A stretch of 64,000 bases of DNA from Ulota crispa (GCA_963920765.1 OY987243.1:36207060-36271059); one strand, 5' to 3'; positions 46,601 to 60,481 are shown, counted from the first letter of the stretch. Notes: generated by a model not told the origin, from the sequence alone. Made by a program: numbers and translations.

Positions 46601-47574
46601 GCACTCTGCCTCCGATTTCTCAAGCTCCTGGACATGGCCGGGCACGCTTTCATCTTGCCCTTGCCCTAACTCCTGAAACACTTTGAATTGCGAGCGTAGT
46701 GGATGTAATTGAGCATCGCAGGGAAGCCGTTTCAAGCTTTAGAGCTCGAGCAGTGTCAGGGAATCAAAGGCAGGAGCTCTTGTTGAAGACATTGACGTTT
46801 TCGTTTTGAATTTGCTATTCCAGTTTGCGAGCGGAGTGGGATCACAACTTCTCGTGTCGATGTGAGCTACTTCGGTGAGTTCATTCAGCCCAGAGTACGG
46901 TTTTAACGTTTGCAAGCAGTTTCTTGATTTAGGCTCCCTCATTGGGAACACATGATCTGTTTTGCGGCGGACGGATGTTTGGCGTTTCTGAATGGATCTT
47001 GCTGTTGGTGCGGTGTTATCGAAAATCCGATATTCTTAACTGTTTTGCAATTTTTTTTGTGATTATCTTAGCCTCCTTTCATTCGATACCTTTTATGGAG
47101 ACTCTGTTGTTCAGCTATTAGTATGCATATGAAGATTAATAAACGTTAGTAGCTTAGAAGTATGCAGTTGTTGTACGCCATTCTTTTGGTTTATTGAATG
47201 CCCGTGTTTCTAAACAGACTGAGTCAAATGCTTGAATTCTCGTGGCATTTTCGTTGGTGTTCCCTGCTGGCACTATCTTGTGTTGGATTCTGTAGTGGTG
47301 TTTGTTTTTCTCCCTTGTACTTTGTCGGTAGTAATATACTTTCTGTTTAATCGAATTTGCATTGCCAGTCACTTACACTCCTGTGATTTCTCTATTTGCA
47401 GACATGAATTTTTCTTCTTTGCAAGCGAAGATGCATATCTGACCGACCAATGCGCTTCATTTTTTTTTCATCTGAATGTGCTGCGGTTTCAAATATTCAG
47501 TGCTTCGATTGAATTTTTGAATCGTTGCACTTCGAGGTTCTGCTATTTTGGGATTTCAGAACCAAGATTGAGGT
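46601..47574 (+). other. Predicted 5' UTR with intron, Treslin-like gene
   Basis: A strong donor TTCG|GTGAGT follows 46874 and a strong acceptor CTATTTGCAG ends at 47401, giving a likely 5' UTR intron and a second leader exon 47402-47574. Another donor-like GTAAGC is at 46594. The transcription start is unresolved. Confidence 0.45.
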
Positions 47575-50500
47575 ATGAAGACTAGTACTTTGGCCTCGGG
47601 ATGGCAACGGCTGGAGCGCCTCGTAGTTCTTGTCGATGTGCAAGTATTCGCCCAGGTTTGTGACTCCGAAGCATAATTACTTCTCCCTCTGGATTTTCAC
47701 TGAACTAGATAACTGGCGTAAGGGAAGCCTGTTTCTTGGCAATTCCACCTATAGATTGACTACATTTCAGGTAGTTCAGTCCAGTTGGTAGTCCAATGAT
47801 TTGAGTTAATGGTATGCAAGAGTACCAAGATTACTACGGAAGCTTTTTGCCGTAATCAGGTGGTGTCGGGCTGTGGCTTTTGGTGAAGATCTAATTAGGG
47901 TATGTTGGTGTTGGTCAGGAAAACGCGAATGCATCACAGGCATATGCAGCTCTGATTTATAGCACTACCGAACGAATTTTAGCGGTGTGTAACGAGCATA
48001 ACACTGGCTACAAGAGAAGCACCAGTTGGAGTTACAAGCTTTTTGATTCTTCATTGTCACCTTCAGCGTCCAGTTCCTCATTACAGAACCTCTTGAAGGA
48101 TCGCTCAGGAGGGCAGAAACAGATTGGTCGATTTAAGTCTACGGAGGGAAACCTTGGTCTTTTCCAGCAAACACTTTGCACAGTAGCTGCTGAAGTCTAC
48201 AATAAATGCGATCTCTCTCAGTTGACTCGGAGGAAAGTCGATTTTGTAGTTAGGGCTCTGCAAGAGCTGCTTTCGGACTTCAACTGGAATTCCGTATTCA
48301 TAAGCGATGGCTCTTCGTCGGATGAGGACCAGATCAGGAGAAAGGGCGAATCCCAAGGTAGCACTCCTTTCAGATCCCAGCAAAATCTGGTTATCATGTT
48401 TTCTCATTTACCTAATAACACGAAGCAACTTGCAAGCTTCATGAATATGCCCACTCCAGCCAGGGACGCAGAGCTGTTCAAATCTTTTTCATCGAAGATG
48501 AAAAGATTACAAGAGCCCTTCCGACTGCAGGGCATCCGTGCTTGCTGGATCGATATGCCCCATGTATCTTCATCGCCAACAATTCATGCGAAAAATCCGC
48601 CTGCGTTCACTGAAACTTATCACGAACTTCAGAGGCCGGAGCTTCACGCAGTTTTTGCTCAAGCGAAGTGGAAGTATACGACTATGGATGCGCTTGCAGT
48701 TGCCTCTGAATGCATACCGTCACCTATGCTCTGGTTTTCAGTTATTCAACCTGACATTCAAATCGAGCCCAACTCTCATAGAATGCAATGCAAGCTTCGA
48801 ATCAGTGTTCAGGGCAGGGATGGTGCACAACTCCAACCTGAAATTTGTAGGCTTGAGGCAGTTGCACTTGGCTTAAACGTTGTCGACAGTGCTTTGATGA
48901 AAGAAAGCGTCTCAGCAATGTTGAAGTTGGGATCGTTTTCTTCAAAAGCAGAAACATTAGCCTTAGTGAATTGTCCATCCCAGAAACCTGCAGTTGTCAA
49001 AATTGTGGTGAAGTCCCTTATACCAAAGCAGGATGTGTCTTCCAAGTGTTCGTTACGTTATCTTTTGTATCACCGTTTAGAATCTAGAACTGATACAAAG
49101 AACAGGAATATTTTGGCTTCTGCTGCAAAGGAAGGAAGGAAGACTGATTCCCTTGGAGATAATGTAGCTTCTGATATTGATGGCTATGACTTACTTCAGC
49201 AGCTGCAGCAAGATCCCATGAGCTTTGAGCCAGGAGATCGTGCATGGCAGGTATTACTTCTTACTGTTGCACGTAAGAACAGTGTTGCTGAGGTGGACCT
49301 ATACATAGACGGGGATTGTAGCTCAGCTATTCTTGAGCCTGTCACTCTTCAATATGCTGCCGTGATGCAAACCTACCAGTCATGCCAACCTTTGAGCTCT
49401 GACTGCAACAAGCAGTTCGGGGCACAGCAGAATGAATCAAAATTACAGGTGGAATCATCTCCATTGCGGCTCGTTTGGAAGATTGGTGAAGATGCAGGCC
49501 TAGAAATCAGCGAATGTGCCCGAAGCAAACTGGGAACGAGGCCAATAGAACAGCCTGGTTCTTCCATCTCAGTGACAGATGGCCTCTTTATGAAGAGAGA
49601 GAACACCGAATGTGGGTCGAAACAGAAGCTTACTTGTGCTTATGAAATTAATTACACCAAAAGGGAGGCATATAGTTGGGTTCAGCATTGGCGGTATGTA
49701 TTGCACAGGAGAACTGTAGGTACCGGCAGAGTCGCAGTGGAGAATAGATACATGCGTCCCGGACCAGGAAAGAAGCCTTCAAAAGCCATGTCGATCATCA
49801 AATGCTGGCTTGATCTCGTGACTAAACCTAAGCCACCGTCAGCGCTACAAATTCTCCCTTTGGCCCTAGCTGCGCCAGGTATTATTGCCCCTCGAGGACC
49901 CTACCATTTAGTGAGATCTGTTTGTGTTTCTTTGTCTTCTTTTGCTATAAATGTGGAGATGGATTTTTTAAATTTGCGAGAATGAAGTCTATTTAACCTT
50001 CGAGTCAAGCATAAGCACTGTCATGTAATCCGAGTTCTGCAATTCCTGCTCACATCAAAGCGATCAAGTACAATTACTAGATACCTGGTCCGGTTTTAAC
50101 TGTGATGACAATTTCGAACACCGAGGTGATTTTGTGCTTAATCTCTGTATGGGAATTCTGCTGTCAATCTCTGTTAGTTCTACAGCATTTGGTGTCATGT
50201 TCTTGAAATATTTTTCGCTTTTTAAGCTATTTTATATTTTTAACAGGACCTGCTGAACCGAACGCAGAAGTGCTAATGATTGAGGGTGGAGTAAATGATC
50301 TTGGATCTGCTGATAGATTTGGACAAGCTGACAATTCAGTAGTGCCACTGTGGGGCGTGGGTCGCTTTTCAGCGATATTGGATACTAAGGAACAAGCAGA
50401 ATCTTATTTGTCATCAATTGAACAAATGTTGCAAGACTGCCTTCAGGGCGATGCTGGAGATTTGCAGGTATTTGTCAAGGGAGTCATGCCCAATGCAATC

Positions 50501-53500
50501 AGGGCCCAGGGGATTTTGTTGGAGACGAAACAAGCTTTGGGCTTGGTACAACCTTCTGATGGAAATATGCAATGTTCAATCAAGGGTGATTTTACGCAAG
50601 CGTACAGCGTTCAGAAAAAAATAGATAGAAGGGAGACCGTGAAACCATGCAACTCTGGTTCAAGCTGCGCAAGTTATGCATCAAAGGCAAAGAGAGTTGG
50701 TCACAAAAATAAACTCACGCTTGGCATGAAGCAGGAAACGGCGGAGTCAGCTTCTAGAGTGGGAACTTGTGTCATATCTGACGAGAACTGTGAAGAATAC
50801 GGAGGGTCATCTGATCGTGTTGATTCTGTTGGTCCGATAAACGAAGCCGTTTTATCGGAGATAGTTGCTGGCCAGCTGATGGATAGGCTTCTGGTGAAGC
50901 CAAAGAAGCTTGCTAGACAGTTCAGTAATTGCGAGTCTGCCCCTTCAGATTCTGTACATATCCTTCAGGAGAAAGTGAGGGCTTATGAATTGCAGATCCT
51001 TTTCCGTATGGAGTTAATTGAACGGGACTGTGGTGGGCCTCTTGAGCAAGAAAAGACCAAAGTCTTGAAGGAAATTTGCGATCTTTTGGACGATATCCAG
51101 TTTGACTTAGAGGGAGGCATATTCGGGTGTGAGAGCCTGCATGCCTACAGCATTCGAGTAATCTACAACAGGTAACAGAACTCTTGTTATCTCTAGAGAC
51201 GGGAGACCACGTATTCAAGGTTCTGATCCTTCATATATAGTTGTAATATCGGAGCAGGAAACCCTCGAAGTTTTTAGCAATGGCCTGTGTATTTGGTTCA
51301 GCTGTAGCACATTCCTAGTGTCACATGTCATATGTCACAGAGAATACCGGCGCGTCTTAAGGAGTTGTGACATCTGTAAATTCCTAACAAGGTGTATTTC
51401 TGCAATTCGTCTACCAGTTACAAGGAGCGCCTTCCTCAAACCGTGGCTGGCATATTTGAGAGAATGGAGTTTGACGGGTATGCTGTGGGAGTTTCTGAGT
51501 TGCAACCTGCTCCTGATTCAATCCATGCAGACTTGGTAAGTGATAAGACCCAGGAAATCTCCATTAATTGCAACTAGAAGTGCTTTTGGAACTGCTGTGA
51601 AGGTTGATGACTAATGGGTGAACCAACTCAAGCGCGCTGATTGGAAAGCATTCTGCTTAGAGACTATCTAACAAGTTTCCGTTCCTTCAATATATCGAGT
51701 ATGATGCTTTTCTTTAGTCTCAAGATTTGTGGCCCATGCAGGGTGGATCGCATCTTCAGAAGGAAACCGAGAGAGAAGAGCTCACAGATAACTTTACGAC
51801 AACGGAAGTAGTCGCCGAGTCGCCTGGTCCTGTTGCACAGCTCGTGGAAGAGAGTGATGAAAACCGCGCTATTCCCACAGCAAAGAAAGGTTCCTGTTTT
51901 ACGCGATCCAACCGTGCACAAATGCCTGCTTAAAATGTAGTTCTTATCACGGGAGCCCTAACGCTAGATTCGTTATATAAGTTTTGTGACTCAATTAAAA
52001 TTGAAATGGTAGGGAATCTGGTTAGACTTTGTGACCTGTTCTGTTCTGACGCTGAGGTTTCCACTGATCCAGATCCGAGCAAAACAAGGCGTAAGCGATC
52101 TGATCCTAAAGACGCTTTCACGCGGGCTAGCGAGAAAAGGAAATTGGCCAGCAGGCTTGCCCATTTTGGGGGCCCAGACTCTCTTCATAGACTGAAGAAA
52201 GTTAAACTTCATCACCATTCCCCCAAACCTCCAAAGGCTAGCACTCCCGCGATTGAAAAGTCACGGACGAAAGAACATAACATTGTGCTTGAGACTCCCA
52301 GGTTCGATCGCCAGAAAGTGAGGAGTGAATCCCCCAATCTTGTACACGAGGATACCGAGGCTGAGTCTACCTTCACGCGAGTTTTGCCTTCAGCATTTGG
52401 ATTTGGGACGCCGGTAAGAGTTTCCAAGCATATGATTTCGACGAGAAGGCGACGTCAGGCATTGTTCAAAGAAAAGAAACCTCCAGGCAGAGGTTTGCCA
52501 CGAATACCATTGGAAATGATGAAGGTTATGACTGAAAACCAAATCCTGCACCGGCCTGCTAAATCAGACTCTCAACGTGATGTAGAGAGCCTTGCCCATG
52601 ACGGCTGTGCCGGGGAACCAAGTTCTACGTATGCACTTGAGTCTTTCCATGAGCAGCAGTTGCCAGATTCAAGGAAGACAAGGGAGCCGTTGACGGACAT
52701 CGTGAAAAATACAAGAACAAAGACTTTTGACTCTACGGATTTGATGGAATGGGATATTGGAGGGGATCAAGGCACGCCTGCAAACCATGGTTTGTCCCTG
52801 AGACCTTATACCCTTGGCTTGTGACTCTTGAAAGAGATTTCCATGTTAAGATCGTATCAATGAGTAAAACCTCAGTCTATGGGCAGCCACGATTTCCTTT
52901 GTTTCCAGTATCTGGTGTGAATATGTAAGATATTGGATAAGTCTCTTTTCTGGTTTAGTCATATCTTTTTTATCTTTTTTGTATTTTGTTCCTCTGCTTG
53001 TAGGAAAATGTATTTAGGTGCTGCCACTATATCTGCATTCTATCCCCTGAAGGTCACAAGGTTACTCCATTTTTGAAGATTTATAACGATTCATTATAAG
53101 TTTTAACGTGAAGGAATATTTGGGAGTTGATGTGTGAATAAGGGTAGTACATTTTGAAGTGAAGTTTATGTCTGTAAAGTTATATCGAACAATTCTATCA
53201 CAGGTTTTTGTAATGTAATATTTAGAACTCAAAGTTCAAAATTCTTTTCAAGTTCGCTCAGAAATAAAGTATCAATTTTGGAGTGAAATTTGTTGGACTG
53301 GACATGTACTGTGACGCTCTAAATGTGCTGATTATTTGAGTTTTCTTAGTTACGTGAATCTTAGTACACTTTTGACTAAAAGTCTAACTTAAGAAAAAAT
53401 TCACACACTTCCGCATCCCTAATTCTTCCAAAGTACATTTTAACTACGTTAGATTCAGCTGTTACATGCTTGTTTATTATCTGATCTTCTATTCTGGTGG

Positions 53501-55140
53501 ATGTTGGAATTTCACAGCAATTCTGGATGCACAATTGGAAACTCAAATCATTCAAGAGGACGACTGCAATCCTGCACAGGTTATTACCACTCACATGGAT
53601 GTCGCTCATGAATCCAACAAGTGTACGTTGATCAACGCTAACATGCCTGTTCCTCCTAAGAAAAACAGGCGGAAGTCAAAACGCTCTTCCAGGTCAAGAA
53701 AACGAGGTCGCGAGGTAGATGGCTCAAAATCTCGTGTTTCTGCCCCAGCTTCCCAGATTCTATCGCCTGTAGCCGCAGAGCACAATCTACTTGAGCTTGG
53801 GAGTGCTGCTCAAGAGCCAACGCAGATAGTGGAACATTCAGATAAGGTTGTGGACTCTCAGCCAGTCGATCTGACAAGCTTGGAAAATAAGTGGAATGAC
53901 GAGGACATTCCTTGTACAGTACCTCCTGATGTGCCAATGAGCGTGTCTGATCATGGAAATGCTCGGTACACAGTTGTAGAGAAAGATAATATTGAGACCA
54001 GTGGTTTCTCGGAACCGAACAGTGGACTGTCACGTTTTGAGGAGCTAGCTTTCAGGTCGTCACCCAAGGCTGCACTAACGAACCGTCCTGTACTTGGTAG
54101 CGAAACGGGAGTACATTTTGAGACACGGAGTGCAGAGGAGATCCATTCTCCAAAACATACGGATGAATATCTTGGAAGAGTGGTTTCTGAGGATGCGCCC
54201 AGCTTGTCTACATCAGATTTCGAAGGTATTTGGGACATGCCATACATGGATCTCAATGAAACCCAGGAATTCGTGCAAGAGGATAGGGTAGGAACGACAC
54301 AGGTGATATCTACAGCTAACAAGTTAGTAAACCTGGGAAATCGTATCTTGCAACCCTTGAGAATTAATCAAACCTCTAAAGTCTGTCGTGTAAATCCACC
54401 CTCATCACCATGGCTCAACAAGCTGGCAGCTGAGCATGACGAACCACTAGTGAAAACACACAGTTCAACTGCAGAGGACCTATCGGTAGACCCAGATTTT
54501 TCCCAACTCGTCAAAGAGATTTTTCAGTCGACACAGATGATGGATGGAGCCTGCGGTGAGGACGTACTAAAATTGGACATCGCAGAAGAATATATTGACG
54601 GGTATTCTCTTTTGCTTGACGAAAATTGGAGTCTCGAACCACGTCTGAAACCAGAGGCAAGGTTGAGCGCCATCCTTGAAGACGATGCAGTTGCAGTTGT
54701 CACTGGAGGGAGTCCGATTAAGTTCTCCTCACCGTCACAGAGCAGAAAATGTAGACGCCCTTCAGAAGGTATTCTCGCAGGGCTTACCATTTGTTTGTTA
54801 GTGGAATTTGACTTCTAGTACGCTTCTAGTACTGCAAGGGTCACTCGATATTATTTACGGATGTGTTTTAGGGCAAACATGAGAACTTGAACATGTTTTT
54901 GAAAGTGAAGGTCTTTATAGCAAGACTTGGTCTACATTGCAGTTAGGTCACTTTGATCCTGAAAATTGCTTTTGCCAGTGATTTATCAGTTTTGTTATTC
55001 ACCATTTACCTTTGACCTTTGCAGGATCTCCAGGACAGTATCTTAACACACCAAATGCAGCGGTGAACTCTAAGAAGAGACCTCGGAGCAACTCTGCCTC
55101 ACCCAACACGTCGAAGATTAAGATGCTTAGATTCGCTTAG
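47575..55140 (+). CDS. TICRR: Treslin/TICRR-like DNA replication initiation protein, eight exons
   Basis: Exons: 47575-47655, 47919-49878, 50247-51171, 51418-51535, 51742-51889, 52073-52789, 53518-54768, 55025-55140. GT-AG borders and phases agree; 5316 bp, 1771 residues plus TAG. Treslin (yeast Sld3) loads CDC45 onto the MCM helicase once phosphorylated by CDK, through TopBP1. The N terminus has the family pattern: strand RLVVLVDVQVFAQ (residues 15-27), WSYKLFDS (about 64-71), NLVIMFSHLP (about 183-192), ACWIDMP (about 235-241). A long Ser-rich tail follows with basic, nuclear-localisation-like clusters at about 1082, 1198 and 1360 (KKNRRKSKRSSRSRKRGR) and at the C terminus (KKRPRS). Several S/T-P sites lie near basic residues, including ETPRFDR, GTPVRVS and SPSQSRK, as expected for CDK targets. 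Exon 6 start and exon 5 donor (AAAG|GTTCCT) are the weakest junctions. I did not delimit the Sld3-Treslin domain. The family call rests on the N-terminal pattern, length and architecture; function is inferred. Confidence 0.75.
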
Positions 55141-55850
55141 AAGAAGCACTCCTGCAAATCGCGCCACTAATTCTTATGAATTTCGAGCAGGAACTGACTG
55201 GAAATGGTGAGTTCTCCCGCTTGTAGATAGCTATGTCTTGTCAAACCACAATCTCAGTGTATTCCTCACGGATTGAAGTATTCAATAACCCTATTCAACA
55301 AAAGTAGAACGCCACTACTCCTGTCCCTATATGCTGCAATGTTGTCAACCATTTAGAGGTCCCTACTATTGAAATTTTCAGTGTAATTTCCTAGTCGGTG
55401 TCCTTTAAGGATTAAACAGGAGAAGTTCATTCTTTGGGACAATGGGCACTATCGTGTGAGAATGCTTTTGCCCATGCCTCATTTTCTGTAGATACCAAGA
55501 CATACGACGTCTTCAACTATTGTTTAGTCTTCCCCCTCGGAGTACAGACAGTAGATGTGTAGTAGAGCTATTAGTTGCATATTGTACAGGTGATCTTGTA
55601 TGTTGCTGATTGTTGGTGTATTTCTGGTCTTCTGAGTTAGTTATTCTTTGCTAATTAGATATGGTGGAATTAACTTTACTCAACTGTTCAACAGGTGCAT
55701 GGTCTCAGTCGCTGGAAGTCTTCGACAAACATGGCTCGGTGGCGCTGAGATTGGCCTCACAGTTCGAAGGAGGAGGTATTACAGCTCTCGAACATTCGCT
55801 TTCTGAAGACCTGCAAACCTTGCATGGTTAGCGTGACGTGTAGTATGAGC
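55141..55850 (+). other. 3' UTR of the Treslin-like gene, probably with an intron
   Basis: A donor GAAATG|GTGAGT follows 55206 and an acceptor TTCAACAG ends at 55694. This predicts a 3' UTR intron of about 490 bp starting 66 nt after the stop codon. The polyadenylation site is not resolved. Confidence 0.4.
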
Positions 55851-56972
55851 AAATGCCATCTGGCGGTAGGTTTACCATGTCACGTCAGCCTCGCATCCAC
55901 AAGTGGACCTAGCTTGGGAATATCACCCAGATATGCATCTTTGAAGGTACACAGTGTTCTCACATATGGCTAAATTTAGCAAAATTTACACAGATTTCTT
56001 ATATACCTACCAGAGAATGCGAATACCACATTGTTAAATTTGAAATTTAACAGACGAGCTAGTGTTGAAAATCATACTTCGGACCATTGGGCTACAGTAG
56101 CGGCAGTCTAACTACTTCTAGTTTAGTCATCTCCCGACATTTTGCAGTCAGATCTTTGATAGCGGCTTTTGGTAAGTCTGTAATTTAGTATTTATTTCGT
56201 TAAGAATGTCTGGATGTAAAATTTTGGTGACGAACTCTCCACAAGGAGAGCATTCATCTGTAAATGTAACCAAATGTCAAGTCATTTGAGTATTTATTGC
56301 ATATTGATAGGAACCTAACTGTAATCACTGGGTACTGAGGTGTGTAACTATGGTATTTTGAGATTTGCTCCAATTTTTGCTTTAATCTTCGTCTATATTG
56401 TCGACACTCTTTTGTTCTTAGTGGCATTACTGGTACATTGGATCAAGTTGAATTTTACTAGGGTGACTTTTTGCATGTACTGCCATAGTTTGGAGTATTT
56501 TTTAGATTTTTGTTTGATCAATGAAGGATAAAGGCCAATTAATGATGTAAGCCATGCGATTTCAGGCAACATTTTGTGTTAAGATCTCATAGCACCTCTA
56601 TCATCTATAGCGTAATTATATAACACCTTTGATATTTGATGAAATTGTCATCATCTTTGAATCCATCTCTATATCGATTTGTTGATGTAATGGATGGGTG
56701 GAAATGTTTTATTAGAACTATGTGGTAGATGTTTATTTTTGTAATTTGAAATATCATTTACTAATTGTTTCATTCTTTGGGTTTAGGGAATCAAATGCCA
56801 TGTTCGTATCAAAATTCTCTTTGTTACAAGAGAAAACTACTTTGAATTTAATATTTAATGGATAAAATTACTATTTGAACCATGATATATGTTATGCACT
56901 CTCTTTTGGTTTTGACAATCTTAATAGAGAATTTTTTGTAACACCTTTTGATGATTTGTGATTGTACTGTTA
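55851..56972. other. Intergenic stretch, no gene recognised
   Basis: There are only short frames. A 63-codon frame (56340-56531) is hydrophobic but has no family pattern or splice support. Confidence 0.4.
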
Positions 56973-56976
56973 TTAA

Positions 56977-57622
56977 CCCCTCAACGCCCCTGGAATTTTG
57001 GAGTATCCAGAATATGCTTGAAAAAGTGAACGAAATGTTGGCATTTTGATCAATCTTATCAATTTTTTTTGAAATGTAACCATACAAATTCAAGATAGAC
57101 ATGTTATAGATCCCATAGGAAAAGAAATCACAACTATATCACTTATGGATTGAAAGATTATAATGTTTGATCATGAGGGTGTTACAACTATGAAAGTGAT
57201 TTGAAGTCTTTCAATCCTCTTTTTGCATCCCAAACCTCAAATTGAGGGTACCAAAAAAATATGAGTATGTAAAGTATAACATGCATAACCCCAATCAATT
57301 TATGGCTTCTCAAAATCTATTATACAATTTTTTTAAATGAATTTTTAATGTGATTTTTTCTCCAAGTTCTAGTGTACTTGAGGCTCATTTCCAAGAGCCT
57401 CTAACACTAGAAAGTGAAGATTTGCAATGGACACCCTTGCACGAAATCTTGAATAGACAAATCATATTAATTCATTTTCAAGATCAAACTCTCAATGCTA
57501 AAACTAGACTTCAATAAGAAATTGAATATAATAATAACCACCACAAAAATTTGGAGGAAACTTTGGGCACCCCTAAATAAAATTTAGAGGGGCACAATTT
57601 GAGCCCCTTGGGTGTTGAGGGG
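56977..57622. mobile_element. TTAA-type element, CAACGCCCC subfamily
   Basis: It is flanked by TTAA at 56973-56976 and 57623-57626. The ends are CCCCTCAACGCCCC and TTGGGTGTTGAGGGG. It is about 646 bp with an interior unlike the other subfamilies. The frames at 56848-57102 and 57511-57747 are not credible. Confidence 0.65.
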
Positions 57623-57626
57623 TTAA

Positions 57627-58370
57627 CCCTTGAATGATAGGACGGCCTTTTGCAACTAGTACAATACAGGGTATTTTTCTTGTATTTGGAATGGATCCAC
57701 ACCTCTAATACATTTGAGACCAATAAAAAAATTGGAAAATAGACCAATGTTGTTCTAGTGAGCTACTTGAAATCCCAAATTAAAATTTCTTATTGATAAC
57801 AAATGACAATTATACATCAGCATATATACTATGCCTATAGTCGTTTAAGGGTTGAATTTGAATGAAGCTAGCTTAGATTCTTTGAATGGTGTGATTAAAA
57901 TAGATAAAACAAAATAAGGTCAAAACCATTTCTGGTTGATTGAAAGTAGAACTAGCCTTTTATGTAAATTTTGAACAGAATGAATTATCAAGATATTAAT
58001 TTTTTAGTTTTGATTCCCTAAGTCCAAGGAATGAAGATACCGTATTTGACATGATATGTTGAAAAAGTGTCAGAAGCATTTGAGGTGGAACACATTATTG
58101 CAAATTATGATTTACAAGTGTACAATTCCATTTATAAAAACCATGCATATTTGAATACAATGAGCGTATGATTTTTTGTGTATAATTGACTACATACAAA
58201 ATCATAGAATGACATTTAATCTAACACACTTGTTATTTGAATTGAGTTCACAATTTGAAATCTTTAACCACCCAAACTTGTGTACACTCCATCCCAATAC
58301 TAATAGAATTTTACTCAATCATATTGAGTTCATTGTATCTACCTATCCAATGCATTTGCCAATAATTAAG
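57627..58370. other. Intergenic stretch, no feature recognised
   Basis: AT-rich, no frames or repeats that I could support. Confidence 0.4.
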
Positions 58371-59235
58371 TACAGTGTGGGGTACACTAAAGCTTACAAA
58401 CTGCATTTTTCAGCCATTCAGTTTTTTTGGTGAAATGTGGAGTATAGTTGGTTTATTTTTGTCAAAAAAAATTTATCATTGCATCCTTATGCAATTCCAA
58501 ACAAGCATATCAAATTTCAGCTCCTAAAAGTCAAACCTCCATTTTTGATGAACGAATTTGTAAAAAATTCATGGTTTTACATGATGATTGATTGAAAAAC
58601 ATTGTTGATGAATTTTTGAGATTTGATTCCATGGATATGTAGGAAACATCCATATGCACATCATCCATGCTAAAAAGAACCCCCTTAAGTTACAAAAACT
58701 TGAGCTACAAAAGATTAAGTGAAACTTGTGATAGGCCCAAATTTTGTAAAATATATGTTTTTCTATGAAAATAAAATTTCGTTGTTTGACTCAAACACTA
58801 TAACTAGGTTCGTATCTCCAAACATGATATTTTGTTTATTTGATGAAAAGCTCATTAAAAATTAAATACATATATTATATAGGATTTGGGCTTATCACAA
58901 GTTTCATTGAATCTTTTGTTGCTCAAGTTTTTGTTACTTAAGGGGTTTCTAGCATGGATGATGTGCATATGGATGTTTCCTACATATCCATTGAATCAAA
59001 TCTCAAAAATTCATCAACAATGTTTTTCAATCAATCATCATGTAAAACCATGAATTTTTTACAAATTCGTTCATCAAAAATGGAGGTTTGACTTTTAGGA
59101 GCTAAAAGTTGATATGCTTGTTTGGAATTGCATAAGGATGCAATGGTAATTTTTTTTGACAAAAATAAACCATCCATGTTCCACATTTCACCAAAAAAAC
59201 TAAAACAATTGGTAAGCTTAGTGTACTCCACTGTA
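58371..59235. mobile_element. Long near-perfect foldback, about 865 bp
   Basis: The left end TACAGTGTGGGGTACACTAA and the right end TTAGTGTACTCCACTGTA are inverted. The arms pair through CATGGTTTTACATGATGATT and GATATGTAGGAAACATCCAT and their inverses, to a centre near 58805. The arms are about 400 bp with a short loop. The 82-codon - strand frame and the + strand frame 58176-58433 are not genes. Confidence 0.8.
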
Positions 59236-60163
59236 CTAGTGCCCAACAAAATTAGAGCATATTGTGCAATATTACTCAAATAATGAAAAATTTAATTTCC
59301 CCTTGCACAAAATCCTAATAGTCTAAAATTTCATCATCATTGTCAATACATAAACAAAATTCAACACATGGTACAAAATCAATAGTGGTGTTTAGAAAAT
59401 ATGTGCAAAAAAATTTGTTATTCTTATATTCCTTATATCAAAATGACCATCTACAATCTAACTCATAGATATGGCATTATATAATTATAAAACTTTGACT
59501 ATACATCACATTTATAGTTGACAATAACTTTTAGTTCAAACTTATCTTGATAACATAACTATAACATCTATAATTCAATAGTTTTTTAGACCCCAACTTG
59601 TCATTTTTATTAAATTTTAAATATTAACAGCTCAGGCATTTATAATACCTTAGGAATGTGCAAACAAAGCTTGGCAACATACAAGTGACCTTTAGTGAAA
59701 ATATTAAAAAACAGAAGGAAGAATGATTACAATAAGAAGGTGAAGAAATAATTTAGGTAGAATGTTTCATAGCTAAGATTGTCTTGTAGGAAACATATAA
59801 GATTCTTTCAATCTTCACTTGAACAAGGAACCATCACATTGGTTTATTTCAATGAAGAGGTGCCACATATTATGAAACTCACATAGGCCAGTTCTTATTT
59901 TAAATTGTTATCCAATACTGTATCACATAGTTCTTCATAATTTTCATTGCTAATGTTATGAAAATGTAATATTTTATGAACAAATTCAATGTAATGTTCT
60001 TAGCCAACCTTAGTAGCAATTACTAGAGGATTATAAAATTATGTTTTTTGTAGTATAGAAAAATAATTTAGTTTTTCAATATAAATGTAATTTCAAACTT
60101 GCAAGTCCTTAACACATGCATTGAAATTTATATTGATGTAAACTACTTTTTTTTTTGTAGAAA
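59236..60163. other. Intergenic stretch, no feature recognised
   Basis: Very AT-rich; no supported gene or paired repeat. Confidence 0.4.
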
Positions 60164-60481
60164 ACCTCAGGAACACCCATAAGCATTAGTGTCCCCATAA
60201 TAGTCACCTCTAAAATCTTGGAAATTTGTGGAAGTAAATAAATGTAATTACAAGAATGTACAACATATGAGCATGAAACCTTAGTATTGGTTATGGGTGC
60301 AATAGCAATTTGCTCTTTAAAAATTCACAACTTATTCTCACAGTATCCAAATAATACATTCAAAAGTGCAAACTCATTTCTTTTCTATTCCTAATAAGAT
60401 CCTATAATTTGCTAGAAGTGTATTAATAGTCATCATACCCAAAACCCTTAAACTAACGCTTATGCGGGTGTTCCTACCTTA
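60164..60481 (+). mobile_element. MITE-like element, TAAGGTAGGA family, copy 3
   Basis: The left end CAGGAACACCCATAAGC and the right end GCTTATGCGGGTGTTCCTAC are inverted. The interior matches 54-371 in the same orientation almost throughout (GGTTATGGGTGCAATAGCA, TTTAAAAATTCACAACTTAT). It is a solitary copy, which supports the unit boundaries. Confidence 0.75.

Noticed and set aside
46415..46735. 106-codon - strand frame
   Set aside because: It overlaps the end of a mobile element and the GC-rich promoter of the Treslin-like gene, and has no recognisable domain.
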